DNA of 64,000 bases from contig CM055096.1 in the NCBI GenBank assembly GCA_029204225.1, positions 57,425,600 through 57,489,599 of the forward strand, in the 5' to 3' direction. The notes below the pieces were generated by a model. It was not told where the DNA came from. It did not search any database and saw only the letters and a list, made by a program, of their open reading frames with translations. Shown here piece by piece: positions 9,086 through 21,473 of this stretch (positions are counted from its first letter, which is position 1; each line of letters starts with the position of its first letter). Origin of the DNA: Diphasiastrum complanatum. Its lineage: Eukaryota; Streptophyta; Lycopodiopsida; Lycopodiales; Lycopodiaceae. The translations under genes and the position numbers were made by a program.

Positions 9086-9559
9086 TATTTGAAGGAGGTT
9101 CAGTACCCATGGCTCATGGGCTGGATTGATGCGCGAATCCTATCGCCTTTACTAGAAGAAACTCTTTGTTCGATTGTGAGGACGATATGTCCTCTCTTGT
9201 TGTGAATTACTTTGTTGAGGTCGAAGGGTACTCCTACCGCTTCGACCCCCCTACAGACTAGATTTGAAGAGCCCAACTCAGGCTGCAACTAATTTTCTGT
9301 ACATGTTACATATTCAAAAAATCAATATACGATATATCAAAAAGATTTGAACGGCTTTGAGTTTCATTTGCAGCTTCTTGATTTATTAGGATGAAGGTTG
9401 AAAGGCCGAGGCATTCTTCAACCTGTAAATCCTATGTTGGTGTTTTGTAAATGTCCACAACTAGATTTCAGCATAATTTTTGAGTCACAGATAAGGTAGC
9501 AGAAGTTGATTTCAGGGTTTGTGCTCCTTGCAAGATTACTAGCATGTGTTCACATGCAT
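9086..9559 (+). other. Unassigned stretch, including an open frame at 9140-9261
   Basis: A plus frame (about 9140-9261) reads SLFDCEDDMSSLVVNYFVEV and ends at TAG. It looks protein-like but I do not recognise it. The opposite strand is open over the same bases (9288-9100). The remainder to 9559 has no clear coding content. Confidence 0.25.
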
Positions 9560-12470
9560 ATTCCAGCATGATCGTTGTTTTGTAAAAGATGTGAACCAAA
9601 AGTTCAAAGCTATTGCGGATGGAGTAAGGGAGCCCAATACAAAATTGTACAGGTTGAATGCTACAACTAAGGGGGCAACATGGACTTGTATCATCCATTC
9701 CATCGCAAACTGAGTTGTGGCATAAGAGGCTCGGTCACTTGAACTTGGGAAGCCTCAGTTTGATGAGAAGATTGGAGATGGTAACAGGATTGCCTACCAT
9801 AGAAGATCACTTGAAATCGATGTGTGAATCTTGTGTATATGGGAAGCAGCATCGAGAGAAGTTCAATAAAGGGGATGTTGCAAGAGCAAAGAACATTCTA
9901 GACTTAATCCACACAGATTTATGCGGGCCTATGAGGACCATGTCCTTAGGTAAAGCCTTCTATTTCATGACCTTTATTGATGATATGTCACATAAGACGT
10001 GGATCTACTTCGTGAAGAAGAAATCAGATGCATTTGTTCAAGAGCTTCAAAGCATTGGTCGAAAATCAGACAGGTAGGAAGATCAAAGTCCTAAGATCAG
10101 ATAGTGGGGGTGAGTACAAGTCTAATGACTTCAATAATCTTTGTGATCAATGTGGGATTAAAAGACAATTTACGCAAGCTCATACTCCTGCTCTCAATGG
10201 TGTAGCTGAGCGCAAGAATCGTACGATTGTGGAAAGTGCCAGATCTATGCTAGCTGAGATGAAACTACCAAAATATTTTTGGTCAGAAGCATGTAGCACG
10301 ATAGTCTATCTTCAAAATAGAAGTCCTACCATTGCCATACCAAAGATAACACCTGAGGAAGCATTCACGAAGAAGAAGCCAAATGTGAACCACTTGCGAA
10401 TCTTTGGATGTAAGGACTTTGTACACATTCCTAAGGAAGAGAGACGTGAACTTCATGTAAAAGCTATCAAGTGCATATTCCTAGGATATGATGATCGTGT
10501 GCAGGGCTATAGACGTTTTGATCCAGTGGAAAACAAAATCCATATAAGCCATGATGTTATCTTTGATGAATCCAAGATGTATGAAGACGAGGATGCTGAG
10601 AAGATAGACACATCCAGTGGGAAAGATGTTATAGTGAGGATACCACCTGATGATGATCCATTCAATGACCTTCTGAGTGATGAACATGTGGATACATCTC
10701 AAGATACTACTACTCAACCTCAAGAGATAGGTTGGAGAGGTAGGGACAAACCTTTTGGTGCAAGAAGGATTGAAGTTCAGGTGACAAACGCAAGGAGAAG
10801 GATGTACTGTGGGATACATTTTCACCAGGAAGCCGATCACCTGACAAGAAGCTCCCTAAGTGGTTTGAGAGATTGTTGGAGAGTCGCGACATAGATGACT
10901 TTCCAGGATCATCTAGCTAGAGAGAGCTACGAAGATCAACAAGAGAGAAGACACAACCTAAAAGGTATGAAGCAAATTATGCTCTCTTATCTAGCATTAC
11001 TCAAAACAAAGAACCTTCAACTTATAGTGAAGCAAAGGATGATGACATTTGGGTCAAGGCCATGGGAGAGGAGATGGAGTCAATTGCTAACCATAACACA
11101 TGGGACTTAGTAGAACCACCAGTTGGCAAGAAACCCATTGGTTGCAAATGGGTATATAGGACTAAGTATCATGTAGATGGATGTATAGCAAAGCACAAGG
11201 CAAAATTGGTGATCAAAGGGTATGCACAAAGTAAAGGCATTGACTATGAGGAGACCTTTGCGCCAGTATGTAAGTGGAATACTCTACGTCTACTTGTTGC
11301 TTTAGCTTCACATTTTGGTTGGCCTTTGCATCAGATGGATGTGAAATCTGCTTTTCTAAATGGTGAGTTATAAGAAGAAGTGTTCATGGATCAACCTGAA
11401 GGCTTTGTAGCAAAGGGACAGGAAAGTAAAGTATGTCGCTTGAAGAAAGCACTTGAAGAAAGCAGGATTGATGTCTACTTTCATTCAAAGGGGATGGTGA
11501 GAACACATTCTAATCCAAATCTATATGTCTTATGCTTTGATGGTATGGTTGCTCTGATTGCTCTTTATGTTGATGACTTGATTATTATGGGAAATAATCA
11601 AGATATGATAGACATGATCAAGGAAGACCTCATGGAACAATTTGAGATGACAGATCTCAGCCTGATGCATTATTGCCTTGGAGTAGAAGTGTGGCAAAAA
11701 GGACATAAAGTGGGTTTAACATAGGTGAAGTATGTCAAAGAGTTGTTGCACAAGTTTAGGTTGCAGGATTGCAAACCAATGAATACTCCTATTGAACCAG
11801 GTAAAAAGCTTTCTAAGCTTGATGAGTCACAATCATTTGATGTTACGTTGTATAGACAATTAGTAGGGAGCTTGATTTACATTACCACGACTAGACCAGA
11901 TATATGCTATGTTGTTGGCATTGTAAGTCGGTTTATGGCAGCACCTACGGAAACGCAATGGAAGGCAGCTAAACGCATTTTGCGTTATGTGAAAGGCACT
12001 TCAAAGTATGGCTTGATTTACAGGAAGCTTGATGGTTTACCTGAGTTGTGTGGCTATGTGGATGCGGATTGGGGAGGTGACTATGATGATCGTAGATCCC
12101 CCACTAGGTATGTATTCCAGTTTTGTGGTAGTTGCTTTTCCTGGTCTAGTAAGAAGCAAAGAACAATTGCTCTTTCCACCACAGAAGCAGAGTATAAGGC
12201 AATGTGTAGTGTAGCACAGGAAGCCATATGGTTGAGACAAATCTTGGAAGAAATTGACATGAAGCAGAAAAATCCCATGACTTTACATAGCGACAGTCAG
12301 AGTGGCATTCAGCTAGCAAAGAATCCAGTGTTCCATGCGAGAACTAAACACATTGAGATTCAGTATCACTTTATACGTGAGAGGCTGCTGAGTCGTGAAA
12401 TTCATGTTGTTGTTGTAGCACAGAAGAACAACTAGCTGATATTTTCACTAAGCCACTTGTTGGAGAAAAG
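9560..12470 (+). pseudogene. Copia pol relic (integrase, reverse transcriptase, RNase H)
   Basis: The order is typical of copia. First comes GAG-pre-integrase ending in LWHKRLGH (about 9715), with C-x-x-C at 9825-9845. Then integrase with aspartate in HTDLCGP, aspartate in RSDSGGEY and glutamate in NGVAERKNR. Then reverse transcriptase from WDLVEPPVGKKPIGCKW to the catalytic YVDDLII (about 11565). Then RNase H with DADWGGD, TEAEYKAM and HSDSQSG. Damage: a frameshift at about 10060, a stop at 10892, a shift between 10900 and 11060, stops at 11371 and 11722, and a final shift at about 12420 before the ADIFTKPL end. Gag, protease and the 5' LTR are missing. The 3' LTR follows at 12568. Confidence 0.9.
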
Positions 12471-12567
12471 TTTGATAACTTTAGATCAAAGCTTTCTATA
12501 CTTAAAGTTTGTTAACTTTAAAGCTATGTATATGACTGTATAAAGTAGACTCTACTTTAAGGGAGAG

Positions 12568-12841
12568 AGTTAGAATTAAAGCAAAATCATTGTGCTACTG
12601 TAATGTGAGTCCTATCAGTTGATAAGGATCAGTTGGCCTTGCCACGAGGCAAGTCGACGGGACACGCGTCCCGCCAACGACAATCTGGGTCATGCATGGG
12701 TTGCCTGAGTGAACAACTATATGTACAGTGTAATGTCATTTTGAGAAATACATTTGCTATGTGAGCTTATTGTGGAGAGTGTTTTCTATCTATGTTACTG
12801 TGTAGCATGATCTGTGTTCCTATGCAAAGCAAATTCTAAGT
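12568..12841 (+). repeat. 3' LTR of the decayed copia element
   Basis: It is preceded by the polypurine tract AAGGGAGAG (12559-12567). It begins AGTTAGAATT (expected TGTTAGAATT) and ends AATTCTAAGT, imperfect inverted ends. It is about 274 bp. The right boundary is uncertain by a few bases. Confidence 0.65.
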
Positions 12842-13237
12842 CTTATTGTATGTAGTAATGAAGAGAAGCATCGGCTTAATCACCACTTATCAATCACTAG
12901 GTATGTAAGGACAATCATCCCAGTTTCGCAGTTTCAACTGGCTCTGTTCCTGTCAATCAATGTCCAAGATTCTTACAACATTCTGAAGATATCGAGGCAG
13001 TAAAGAACAACCATACTATGTATAGGGATCATCTTCTCCAGCGAAATAATAATGTTTAAGACTCCACAATTCTGATTGGTGAATGTATAATAAATGAAGC
13101 TAGTACTAAGTAGGTGGATGAACCTCTCAGGTGCTCCTCAACAGGACATGGTCTGGTTGTTTTTCCATTTCCATTTGGGCCAAAATGTATTGTGCATTGT
13201 CGAACATAATGGTTGGAACTACTTTTAAGTCTTCAGG
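12842..13237. other. Non-coding spacer
   Basis: No open frame, repeat or motif that I can support. Confidence 0.5.
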
Positions 13238-13386
13238 AGTTCAGATCCGTCAAAGCATCAGTAATAAGTAAGCATTGGACGCTTTGATGCATTTTATGTT
13301 CAGATTTGTGAAAGCAGCAGTTATTATCAGATTTTTTGATGCATTTTCGGTTCAAATTTGTGAAAGCAGCGATAATTATTAGATGA
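13238..13386. repeat. Imperfect tandem repeat, about 50-60 bp unit, 2.5 copies
   Basis: Units share TTCAGAT(T/C)(T/C)GT(G/C)AAAGCA and end with TTTGATGCATTTT. They start at about 13239, 13300 and 13351. Confidence 0.6.
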
Positions 13387-13738
13387 ACTTTCCATGCAGT
13401 GAAAAGATGATCAGAAATTGAGAAGTGTAGAGCGGGATATGAATATTACTGAGGGCAGCTTTCATTGGAGGTGAAAAACATTTCTAAGATGAGCATGGGC
13501 ATGACGCCATTTCCTCTTAGTCGCTATTCTCTTTATAATACTCCTCCTTGCTTAAACCGTGTAGGCAGATTAGCAATTTTCAACGAATATTAGAAGGCAT
13601 CAATCCCATAATAACAACGATAATAATTCCAAAAGGCAGAATTGCAATAATATATATTTGTGCCAAAATTGATAATATTAATATGAAAATACTATATGCT
13701 ATGCATAATAACATGAATGATGACTATAAAAAATAATC
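13387..13738. other. AT-rich spacer, no feature seen
   Basis: A short open frame at 13548-13736 is AT-rich low-complexity text (Ile/Asn/Lys-rich) and is not considered a gene. Confidence 0.45.
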
Positions 13739-14110
13739 ATATATGTTGGTGAAAATGACAGTCAGCAAAAAGCCGTCATTTTCTTCTAGTTTATATGACA
13801 ACTTTCAAAAACCGTCCTTTGTCGATAATGAATTTATTCAAATTTTATAGCAAGGATTGTGAATAGGTTGGAGGATAAAAGTACATATAGTGATCTATAT
13901 GCTATATACCCTTGTTCGCATACATATGTGTGCATCAAAAAACTAGTCAATGCATGTTAATGGGTACCAATCTATCAAGATTTAGGCCTAAACAATCATT
14001 TTTTGCATAACTTTCATAAATGACGACCTAGAAAATTGTCGTATTCTGGTGTATATGACAATTTTTCAAAGTCATCATTTATGACATTTTTTCCTTTTAT
14101 GATGACATAA
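13739..14110 (-). mobile_element. Possible CACTA-like terminus with subterminal repeats
   Basis: On the minus strand, ACTAGAAGAAAATGACGGC (complement of about 13771-13790) resembles the CACTA terminal motif plus a GACGG subterminal unit. Variants of TGACAA(C/T)TTT and GACG recur at about 13795, 14020-14055 and 14070-14100. No opposite end, transposase or 3-bp target duplication was identified, so this is tentative. Confidence 0.3.
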
Positions 14111-14325
14111 AATGTGTAGATAAGTGGGCAAATAGAACTAGTTAGATGAAATATCATGTTTTGTTAAAAACTAAAATCATACTAAAAAACTAGATATAAA
14201 ATTTTAACAACATATTCAATTTTGCACATATTTTAAATTGATTAATAGTAAATAAAATCACTAAATATAAATATACTAAAATCAACAACAAAAATTATTT
14301 TACTTATTTGAGAAATTATGGACTA
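14111..14325. other. AT-rich spacer
   Basis: Nothing seen apart from A- and T-rich runs. Confidence 0.5.
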
Positions 14326-14442
14326 CTTGTATATGATGTTTTGGTAGTACCTGCAGGTACTTTCTACTTTTCTAGTACTACTCGTGTATGATACTTTGGT
14401 ACTACCTGTATATGATGCTTTGGTACTACTTGCAAGTACTAT
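14326..14442. repeat. Imperfect short repeat (TTGGTACTACCTGTATATGATG type)
   Basis: GTATATGAT(G/A)(T/C)TTTGGTA(G/C)TAC recurs three times at about 14328, 14381 and 14407 with degenerate spacing. It underlies a spurious open frame at 14388-14696. Confidence 0.5.
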
Positions 14443-14915
14443 CTACCTGCAACACGATAAGACTTCTTGAATATAGATCAATGGTAGTGAGAATCCTCCT
14501 CAAGTTCACTTTGAAGATGTTAACAATGACTTTAATGCAGAAAGAATCTTTAAGAATTTTTCGAGTGAACCAACACTGTATTGAGCTGCAGCAGTGTCAG
14601 ATACTAATTTTACATATTTTGTATTGTTTTAGTACTATTTTTGTATTGGTGAAACACTTTAGTATGAAAGATTCATACTACAAGAACTTATCGTAAACCA
14701 ATTCCAATCCTACTGACTACCAAATTAGGTCTTTTATACTAAGTCTATAAGTTTTATCTTAAAATCTACCAATTAGGTACTATTGAGACTTCTCGTGACC
14801 ACATTTTACGCATAAAACTCCAAAAATTAGTCACTTTTTTTTCTATATTTATTTGTGTTTGCAGCTCGCATACAATCCTTTGTGATCTTTTTGGTGCTAT
14901 TTTAGTGTTGTTTAC
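14443..14915. other. Spacer, probable downstream part of the minus gypsy relic
   Basis: No motif recognised. It lies downstream (minus) of the gypsy gag remnant, but the reverse transcriptase region is absent. Confidence 0.35.
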
Positions 14916-15983
14916 CTATTGTTGAAATCTAGGTACTACCAATTTCTCTAGATCTATTTTCTTTTTTATATAGTGCGTTCTAGCTTTGTTCTTCATGGAT
15001 CTAGACAATGATCTGGTTTTGACAATTTTTTTGATGAGTGGGATTCTTGAAACTCTTCTTCCTATCAGGTCATGTACCTGTTTTTCATCTATGAGCTTAT
15101 GATCAGCATATTCTTCTTGTTGTTCAGGTTGTATTTTCTCCAAGGGAATTTTCTCAGGTGCTTTAGATGGTGATGTTTCTAACTCCTTCGAGGGTTTCTT
15201 GAAAGAAATTTTTTGTGACTATTTTTGTGTTTTTTTTGTTTTGTCTAATATTTTCTTTCCTTGCCCACTACGGGTCAATATCAGCACTTCTTCTTTTGCA
15301 AGTGGTTCAATATCAATCAGATTGATGGGAGGTCTCTCTTCCTCTACTTTGGTTTTCTCCTTTAATAAAGGAGTGTATCTAGTGTCTCTCTCTGAAGAAA
15401 CATCACTGGTCTTGAAGGTCCTACTCCATTGTTTTCGGAAGGTATGTGATTGATGGGACATGATATATGGTTTCCAGTGTTCAATCCCTCCCTACAACTC
15501 CAACATCTATCCTCTAGATGTCCTGTTTTCTTACAATATGTAGAAACCATATTTGGACAGTTCCTATTGAGGTGATTGCCTTGACAATATCGGCATACAA
15601 GCGGTGGGAGCATTTCTGTATTACGTCTTTGTCCAATCATATTATGTTGTCGCTTAAGAAAATTCACGTCCGAAGGTAGGGTAGATATATTCTCATTCAT
15701 CACATCCATGTATCCTTTCAGCATGGCTTTTACATCATCAATTCCTGAATTAGATCCAGTGCTCTCATATCGCCTCTCCACAGGTACATTTCTAGCGGTT
15801 GTTGCTTGGATTTGCATTCCCTCTGAGTTTTTTGGTTGGTTTCTAAGGATTAATTATACTTTGAACTGGTTGGTATGGTTTTACAGTTTGTATTGGCACA
15901 TAGGTGTTGTAAGAGTTTCTTCTTGGAACTGGGTTTGCTTCTCACATATCGCTCTTAAGGTTCAAAATATTTATGGCCTGTGA
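14916..15983 (-). pseudogene. Gypsy-type gag remnant with zinc-knuckle motifs
   Basis: Minus-strand frames 15817-15362, 15461-15219 and 15143-14916 form a broken series. The first carries CRYCQGNHLNRNC followed by YCKKTGHLEDRCWSC, two adjacent Cys/His clusters of gag nucleocapsid type. The second reaches VLILTRSGQGKK, the type of linker seen between gag and protease in plant gypsy elements. No protease or reverse transcriptase follows. The primer-binding site and LTR lie just upstream (16036-16047; 16052 onward), giving the order LTR, PBS, gag on the minus strand. Confidence 0.6.
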
Positions 15984-16035
15984 TATTTTTGATGTTTGGG
16001 CAATAGCTATCTGTGTTAGAAAAGTTGTGGTGTTT

Positions 16036-16047
16036 GCTCTGATACCA
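16036..16047 (-). other. Primer-binding site of the minus gypsy relic
   Basis: The complement reads TGGTATCAGAGC, complementary to initiator-Met tRNA. It lies 4 bp inside the LTR end. Confidence 0.75.
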
Positions 16048-16051
16048 CTCT

Positions 16052-16700
16052 TGTCGGAAAAAAATAAATTGTTATAACCACTATTAGAATCATGGATTAC
16101 TTGGAGAATGGAGTTATGAACAGTTCTTTATGTGAGAAATCAGATTATCAGTGTAGGAGTCATAGACTGCCATGATAAAGAGATTGTAGAAACAATTAGA
16201 CGTCTGAAACAGCCATGCAATCCTCTATTGCTGATAACCTGATATGAAGAGAGTGTAAAATCAATTTAGACGTTAGAGACAGCCATACAAAACTCTTCTT
16301 GATAGTGTTTGTGTGAGAGGAGCGAGAGTTATCATTCAACAATAATGCAATGAAGTAGAACAATAGCGAATCTGTATATATTAAGTTGTAAATACAACAA
16401 TTAGACCACAATACAATTGCGCTGATAAGCGCGTGATCCTAGAGCAGATTCAAGACAATTGCTAAGGTTCTAGAATAGTTCTTTTTCTCTAGATATTCGC
16501 TAACTTTGAGGAGTCAGCTACTGATGAAAGACGTTCTCCGCAATCTGACCTCACGTATCAAAATCTTCATCTATCATCTCCCTTCAATCGCTCAATTATA
16601 TGTATATATACATATCAGCTGAAAAGATCTTGCATTAACTTAACTTTACAATTACAAGATTAATTAGCAATTGTAAAACTGATCAATGGATCAGTTCGTT
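16052..16700 (-). repeat. Putative 5' LTR of the minus gypsy relic, outer end uncertain
   Basis: It begins (plus orientation) TGTCGGAAAAAA next to the primer site. It contains two related direct repeats (AATTAGACGTCTGAAACAGC at about 16195 and AATTTAGACGTTAGAGACAGC at about 16263). The far end could not be fixed; the value given is approximate. Confidence 0.45.
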
Positions 16701-16774
16701 GATGGAGCGTGAAGGCTTTCAGGTCTGATAGCGACAGTCTATGTACTTCTGACAAACTGGAAATGCGACGCCTT

Positions 16775-16885
16775 CGGTCTTTTTTCCATTTCCTTTATCT
16801 GAGGGCATCCTTCGGGACTTGGAAGACACCTTCGGCATTTGGAAGATGCCTTCGACATTTTGTAAGATACCTTTGGCATTTGTAG
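16775..16885. repeat. Minisatellite, about 20-21 bp unit
   Basis: About four to five degenerate copies of TTGGAAGATGCCTTCGGCAT, clearest between 16800 and 16880. Confidence 0.7.
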
Positions 16886-16900
16886 AGAAAGTGTCGCTTG

Positions 16901-17665
16901 TCAGAAAACCCGTGTAAAAATACCAAAGGAAGGTATGCTCATAGGACCACATAAGTAACTATGTATCAGTGATAGAATAAACTTGGCTCTTCTGGCCTGT
17001 CCTCTTGGAAATCTAGGTCTAGGTTGTTTGCCTAGTAAGCAACTTTCACAGATAGATTGATTAGCTATAGTAACAGCATTTATATTCATGTCCTTGACCA
17101 TTTTGTTATGATGCATATACAAGATTGAACGCATGTTTAGATGTCCTAATCTCTGATGCCATAAATTAGCATCTGAACAACTCACAAAAAGTGCAACATC
17201 GTGACTCAGTATGTACAAGTTTCCTTCTCTGTAAGCAGAGAGGATTTCCTTTGAATTCTCATCTAAAACAGTACGTCGCCTAGCAATAAACAAAGCTCTA
17301 TAGCCCTGATCAGTGATCTTGCTAATAGACAATAAGTTCTTTGTTAATTTGGGTACATAAAACACACTATTAAGCTACCTAGTGATGCCATCAGAGAATT
17401 GTAGTCGAATAGAGCCTTGGCCTTCGACTTGAAGTGAAATGGAGTCACCAAAGAATATGTACTATGATTTTGTAGTTGTGAATGTAGAAAAGAGGTCTTT
17501 ACATGGCGTCATGTGCTGAAAGGCACCTGAATCGAGATACCATTGATGGGCATCTCTACTGGGTTGATCTTGTACCATCAGCACTCTCTCATCTTCTTGT
17601 AAATCTCTGACTATGTCAGAGTTGCCTTGTTGTTGTTGTTGCATCTTCAATCCTAGATCAAAGCC
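16901..17665 (-). pseudogene. Copia protease / pre-integrase / integrase N-terminal fragment
   Basis: Reading from 17665 downwards: a Gln-run (about 17630), then QWYLDSGAFQHMT (retropepsin DSG motif, about 17545), two in-frame stops near 17460 and 17370, then FYVPKLTKNLLSISKITDQG, LWHQRLGHLNM and C-x-x-C, ending shortly after LCGP. The integrase catalytic core and everything downstream are gone. It abuts the LTR-like repeat at 17650-18029, which may be its 5' LTR. Confidence 0.8.
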
Positions 17666-18029
17666 ATGCCATGTGAAGCAAGAGGAGAAGAGAGAAACTG
17701 ATAACCTAAACCCAATATGTCCACGGGAGAATCCCCACCTCATTATATAGAGCGTAGAGTCCTGTGCATGAAACCATGCAACTCCCATGCAGGTCAACTA
17801 TAAAAAGATCACATCTCTTCATGCAGTCCTCTTGTCTATATCGGTCACATAGACATGCAATACTCCATATGTCTCAATTAGAATGTCTGGGTCCTCTCAA
17901 GGTAATTAGTCACAAACTAGCCTCAACATGGAATCAAATCTCGGCGTGACCAATAATCTCGAACACTGGAGGGCCGGTCTACCATATTAGGACTATTCCA
18001 GGTCCTTACCTGAATATGGCCATAACATT
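17650..18029 (-). repeat. LTR-like direct repeat, copy B
   Basis: About 380 bp nearly identical to 21080-21473 in the same orientation. On the minus strand it starts TGTTATGGCCATATTC, has a TATA-like CTCTATATAATGAGG (complement of about 17735-17750) and a pyrimidine-rich segment, and ends near CTTTGATCTAGG. Compared with copy A it lacks about 16 bp near that end. It fits an LTR or a duplicated promoter. Confidence 0.65.
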
Positions 18030-21000
18030 CTTTCTTCCTTAAACTGCTTCTATCTTTAGAAGCTCCTTAAAACAGGAAAGAATTACTGAACAGTTCCTTT
18101 AACTTTCAATATTAACCTAGAAAATCATTATCCTTAGTTTGACTTTCATATTAAACAAGTACTCAGAGATAAACCAATTTCCAATCGTTAATCTCTGTTC
18201 TGGAGTATGACTCAAGTTTGAAAAGTAGCTAAGCAATAAATTTCTCAACTAGGTTACACTCAACACAAGCTAGTAATATCACTTTCATGTAAAATACTTA
18301 CATGAGCCACTGAGTGAAATATTCTCTAACTTAGAAGATTAAAGTTAAAGAAAATAAATAATAATTACAGTCTGAAATTATCCACAAACTCTGGCAGACA
18401 ATTTATAAAAAACTTCCAAGTACAACTATTCTTAGAATCTAATTCTAAGATATGATAATTCATTCAACTAAAATCTCTAGGAGAATCATTAAGATATAGA
18501 ATGAATAAAACTCAACTCTGAGTATCCCATATACTCTTTTGAGTTAAATGCTCCTATATCTAGCACCAAATGCAAGAAAATAGCATTCATTCATCTTAAT
18601 AGACTTGTCTGTCTCCTATAATAACTGGAGATCCAAGTAGATGAAAAACTGTACTCAAGCATCTGTAGACTATAAATTGTAGTAGAATAGTATCCACTAG
18701 ATAAATTAAATTCTCCACCAATAAAATACTTATCTTGTGAGAATGTCTGTGAGATCCATAGGTTTTCAATAATACTTGAGTAAAAAACACTAAGCTGAAT
18801 TTTTACTCAATTAATAGACCAAGACTTAATCGTCACACTTAAGAATCATTACAATTTATTATAATCCTTTGACAACAATTAAATATCTATTTATGATCCG
18901 TCAACCATAAATATTTAGATTCGTATGATTTGTCAATCATAATTTTTTGGAATCCAAAACCATACTTAATCATTTACAGGATACTGGAGTATATGTCCGA
19001 CATAACTCAGGAAAAGTAAGAATTATTCCAAAATCTTTCCATTAAAAAAATATTGGATTTAGGAATATTTTTCAAACAAGATTCTTTAACTGAAGTGCAA
19101 GATTTAAGTTCTATAAACCACTGGTAATTAAAGACTGAACACATACCAAAATGACAATCATCTTCAACTACAAAAACTTTAGATTACAATCTAGAATCAA
19201 ATCTAGATACCCAAAGTCCTGTTGAATATCAATTCAGTTATTATTCTCGGATTCATTATGATTCATTATCCTATTGAGCGCTCTGGGATACAATTACTAA
19301 TGAGCTGAGTTCATTTCTTAACTAAGGAATACTCTATCCCAAGAATACTGTATATCCAATGCACACAATTATAACTGATTAATCCAAATGATTCACTAAT
19401 CATGTGTCTTACAAGCAATATAAATCAAAACTATAGTTCTTGGTGAATCCACATCACACTGATTGTTTTACCAATTAACTTCATCCTGGAGTAATCAACT
19501 ACTCAAGTTAATTGCCAATGATTCGGAAATCTCAAATGTTTAGGTGAAGAATTCAATTATATTAGTATAACAACACATTTAGATTCTTAACCAAATCATT
19601 CATAAGTTAATCCAAAAATCTTCCACACAAAGATTTGTTAACTCTGCAAGTACCTGTCAAAACAATACTTGATCATATGTCTATGTTTACTGACTAGGTT
19701 AAGTGCACCAAATAACCATAGTAACCAAGAATACACAGTAGATTCATACAAGATTAATCGTGCACATATGTGAATAATCTCACTATGACCCAGTACATAA
19801 ACACATTTTTATCTGGCAGATTCCTCCAGATTCCACATATGTTACTCACATATCTCACTGAGATCTTGTAACTCAACTACAAAAGATTTCTATTTCTCAT
19901 GAGTAAATAACATATCCATTCACTCTCAACAGATTTCCAATCCAACTTACCTCTAATTACATAATTTCTTCACTCAATCAACCCCTCTCTAATCCTAGTA
20001 GTAAATTAAGATTAGGTTGATCCAATACGGAACTCTCAGACTTAAATTATGATCAAACTTACTTCTATTCCAGTCAAAATGGAATTAGTAACCTTTGATC
20101 TTTTACCGTACTACTTATAGATAATGATTCAAATATCAAACATGTCTAGTTCTAGATTGTCCACAATCCCTAGAGAATTTCTCTTTTTCGAAAAGTTCCA
20201 ATTAGGTATCTTACTTTGAATCTATCCGAAATTACTTTAAGATCAAATCTCATTTCTATACCACAATTGGTTCTCTTTCGAAACTATGCAATCTACAGAT
20301 TTCCAAATAGAATTTTATCACACCACTTCACCCCTCCTTTTAAAGAAATTATAAATTTCAATAAAAGTTAACTGGAAAGATGATATATGAAAATACTCAA
20401 ATTCAAAAAAAGTCAATAATAAGTGTATTCCACCAAAGGACTCACTCCATTACATACAGGACTTTTCCTTCAAATATTTTCAACCCGAGTGACAGAAACT
20501 GCTATTCCATCAAAATCCATTTTTGCAACAATTTTAGGTTTAATAAATTGAAATACTTAAACCTTAGAATTTATCTAAATTCCAAGTCTATTTCCACAAG
20601 TAGTAATTTATATGACATAGCAGCCTTTCAGAAGAATGACTTATGTTGGAAAGAATCATATAGACCAGTCTAATGTCTTATATTTGAGAAATTACTAAGA
20701 AGTAAAGGATTAACCAAACTTGAAATTCAATAAAAAAGAAAAAATTAACTTTATCTTGAGCTACTTGAAGTCACTGGGGGAGCTATTGGGAAAAAACGGG
20801 GAATAAATATCTTTGCCCTTGGGGAAAATTTTAACTATGAAATTTATGAACTGTATTTATGAATTTAAATTATCGACAAGATATTGAATTTTTTTTTTTC
20901 ATAATGCTTTCTTTTCATTAGACATGTACCCAGTATTGGAAATTTGATTTCCAGGTACAATCCTTAACAGTTTTAATTCTGGAGTAGGAATACTCCCAGT

Positions 21001-21079
21001 GTAGGGAGTTAAATTGTGTTTATAAATTTTGGATCCATAATGTTTTGACTTTTCAATCAATAAGGCTGCCTAACCAAAC
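18030..21079. other. 3-kb AT-rich stretch between LTR-like repeats, no gene
   Basis: No open frame above chance and no retroelement motif on either strand. With copies A and B at its ends it could be the internal region of a large non-coding LTR element (LARD-like), or unrelated sequence between two separate 5' LTRs. I could not fix primer site, polypurine tract or target duplication. Confidence 0.4.
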
Positions 21080-21473
21080 CTAGATCAAAGCTCGACCTAG
21101 CTCCCAAGCCATGCCATGTGAAGCAAGAGGAGAAGAGAGAAACTGGTAACCTAAACCCAATATGTCCACGGGAGAATCCCCACCTCATTATATAGAGCGT
21201 ACAGTCCTGTGCATGAAACCATGCAACTCCCATGTAGGTCAATTATAAATAGATCACATCTCTTCATGCAGTCCTCCTGTCTATATCTGTCACACAGACA
21301 TGCAATATTCCATATGTCTCAATTAGAGTGTCTGGGTCCTCTCAAGGTGATTAGTCACAAACTGGCCTCAACATGGAATTAAATCTTGGCGTGACCAATA
21401 ATCTCGAATACTGGAGGGCCGGTCTACCATATTAGGACTATTTCAGGTCCTTAACCGAATATGGCCATAACAC
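21080..21473 (-). repeat. LTR-like direct repeat, copy A
   Basis: Partner of 17650-18029. In minus orientation it starts TGTTATGGCCATATTC at 21473, with the TATA-like segment at about 21185-21200 and the extra GGGAGCTAGGTCGAG near the end. Differences from copy B are few by eye, so the duplication is fairly recent. Confidence 0.65.

Noticed and set aside
14388-14696. 102-codon frame
   Set aside because: Built on a degenerate short repeat and AT-rich DNA; no protein features.
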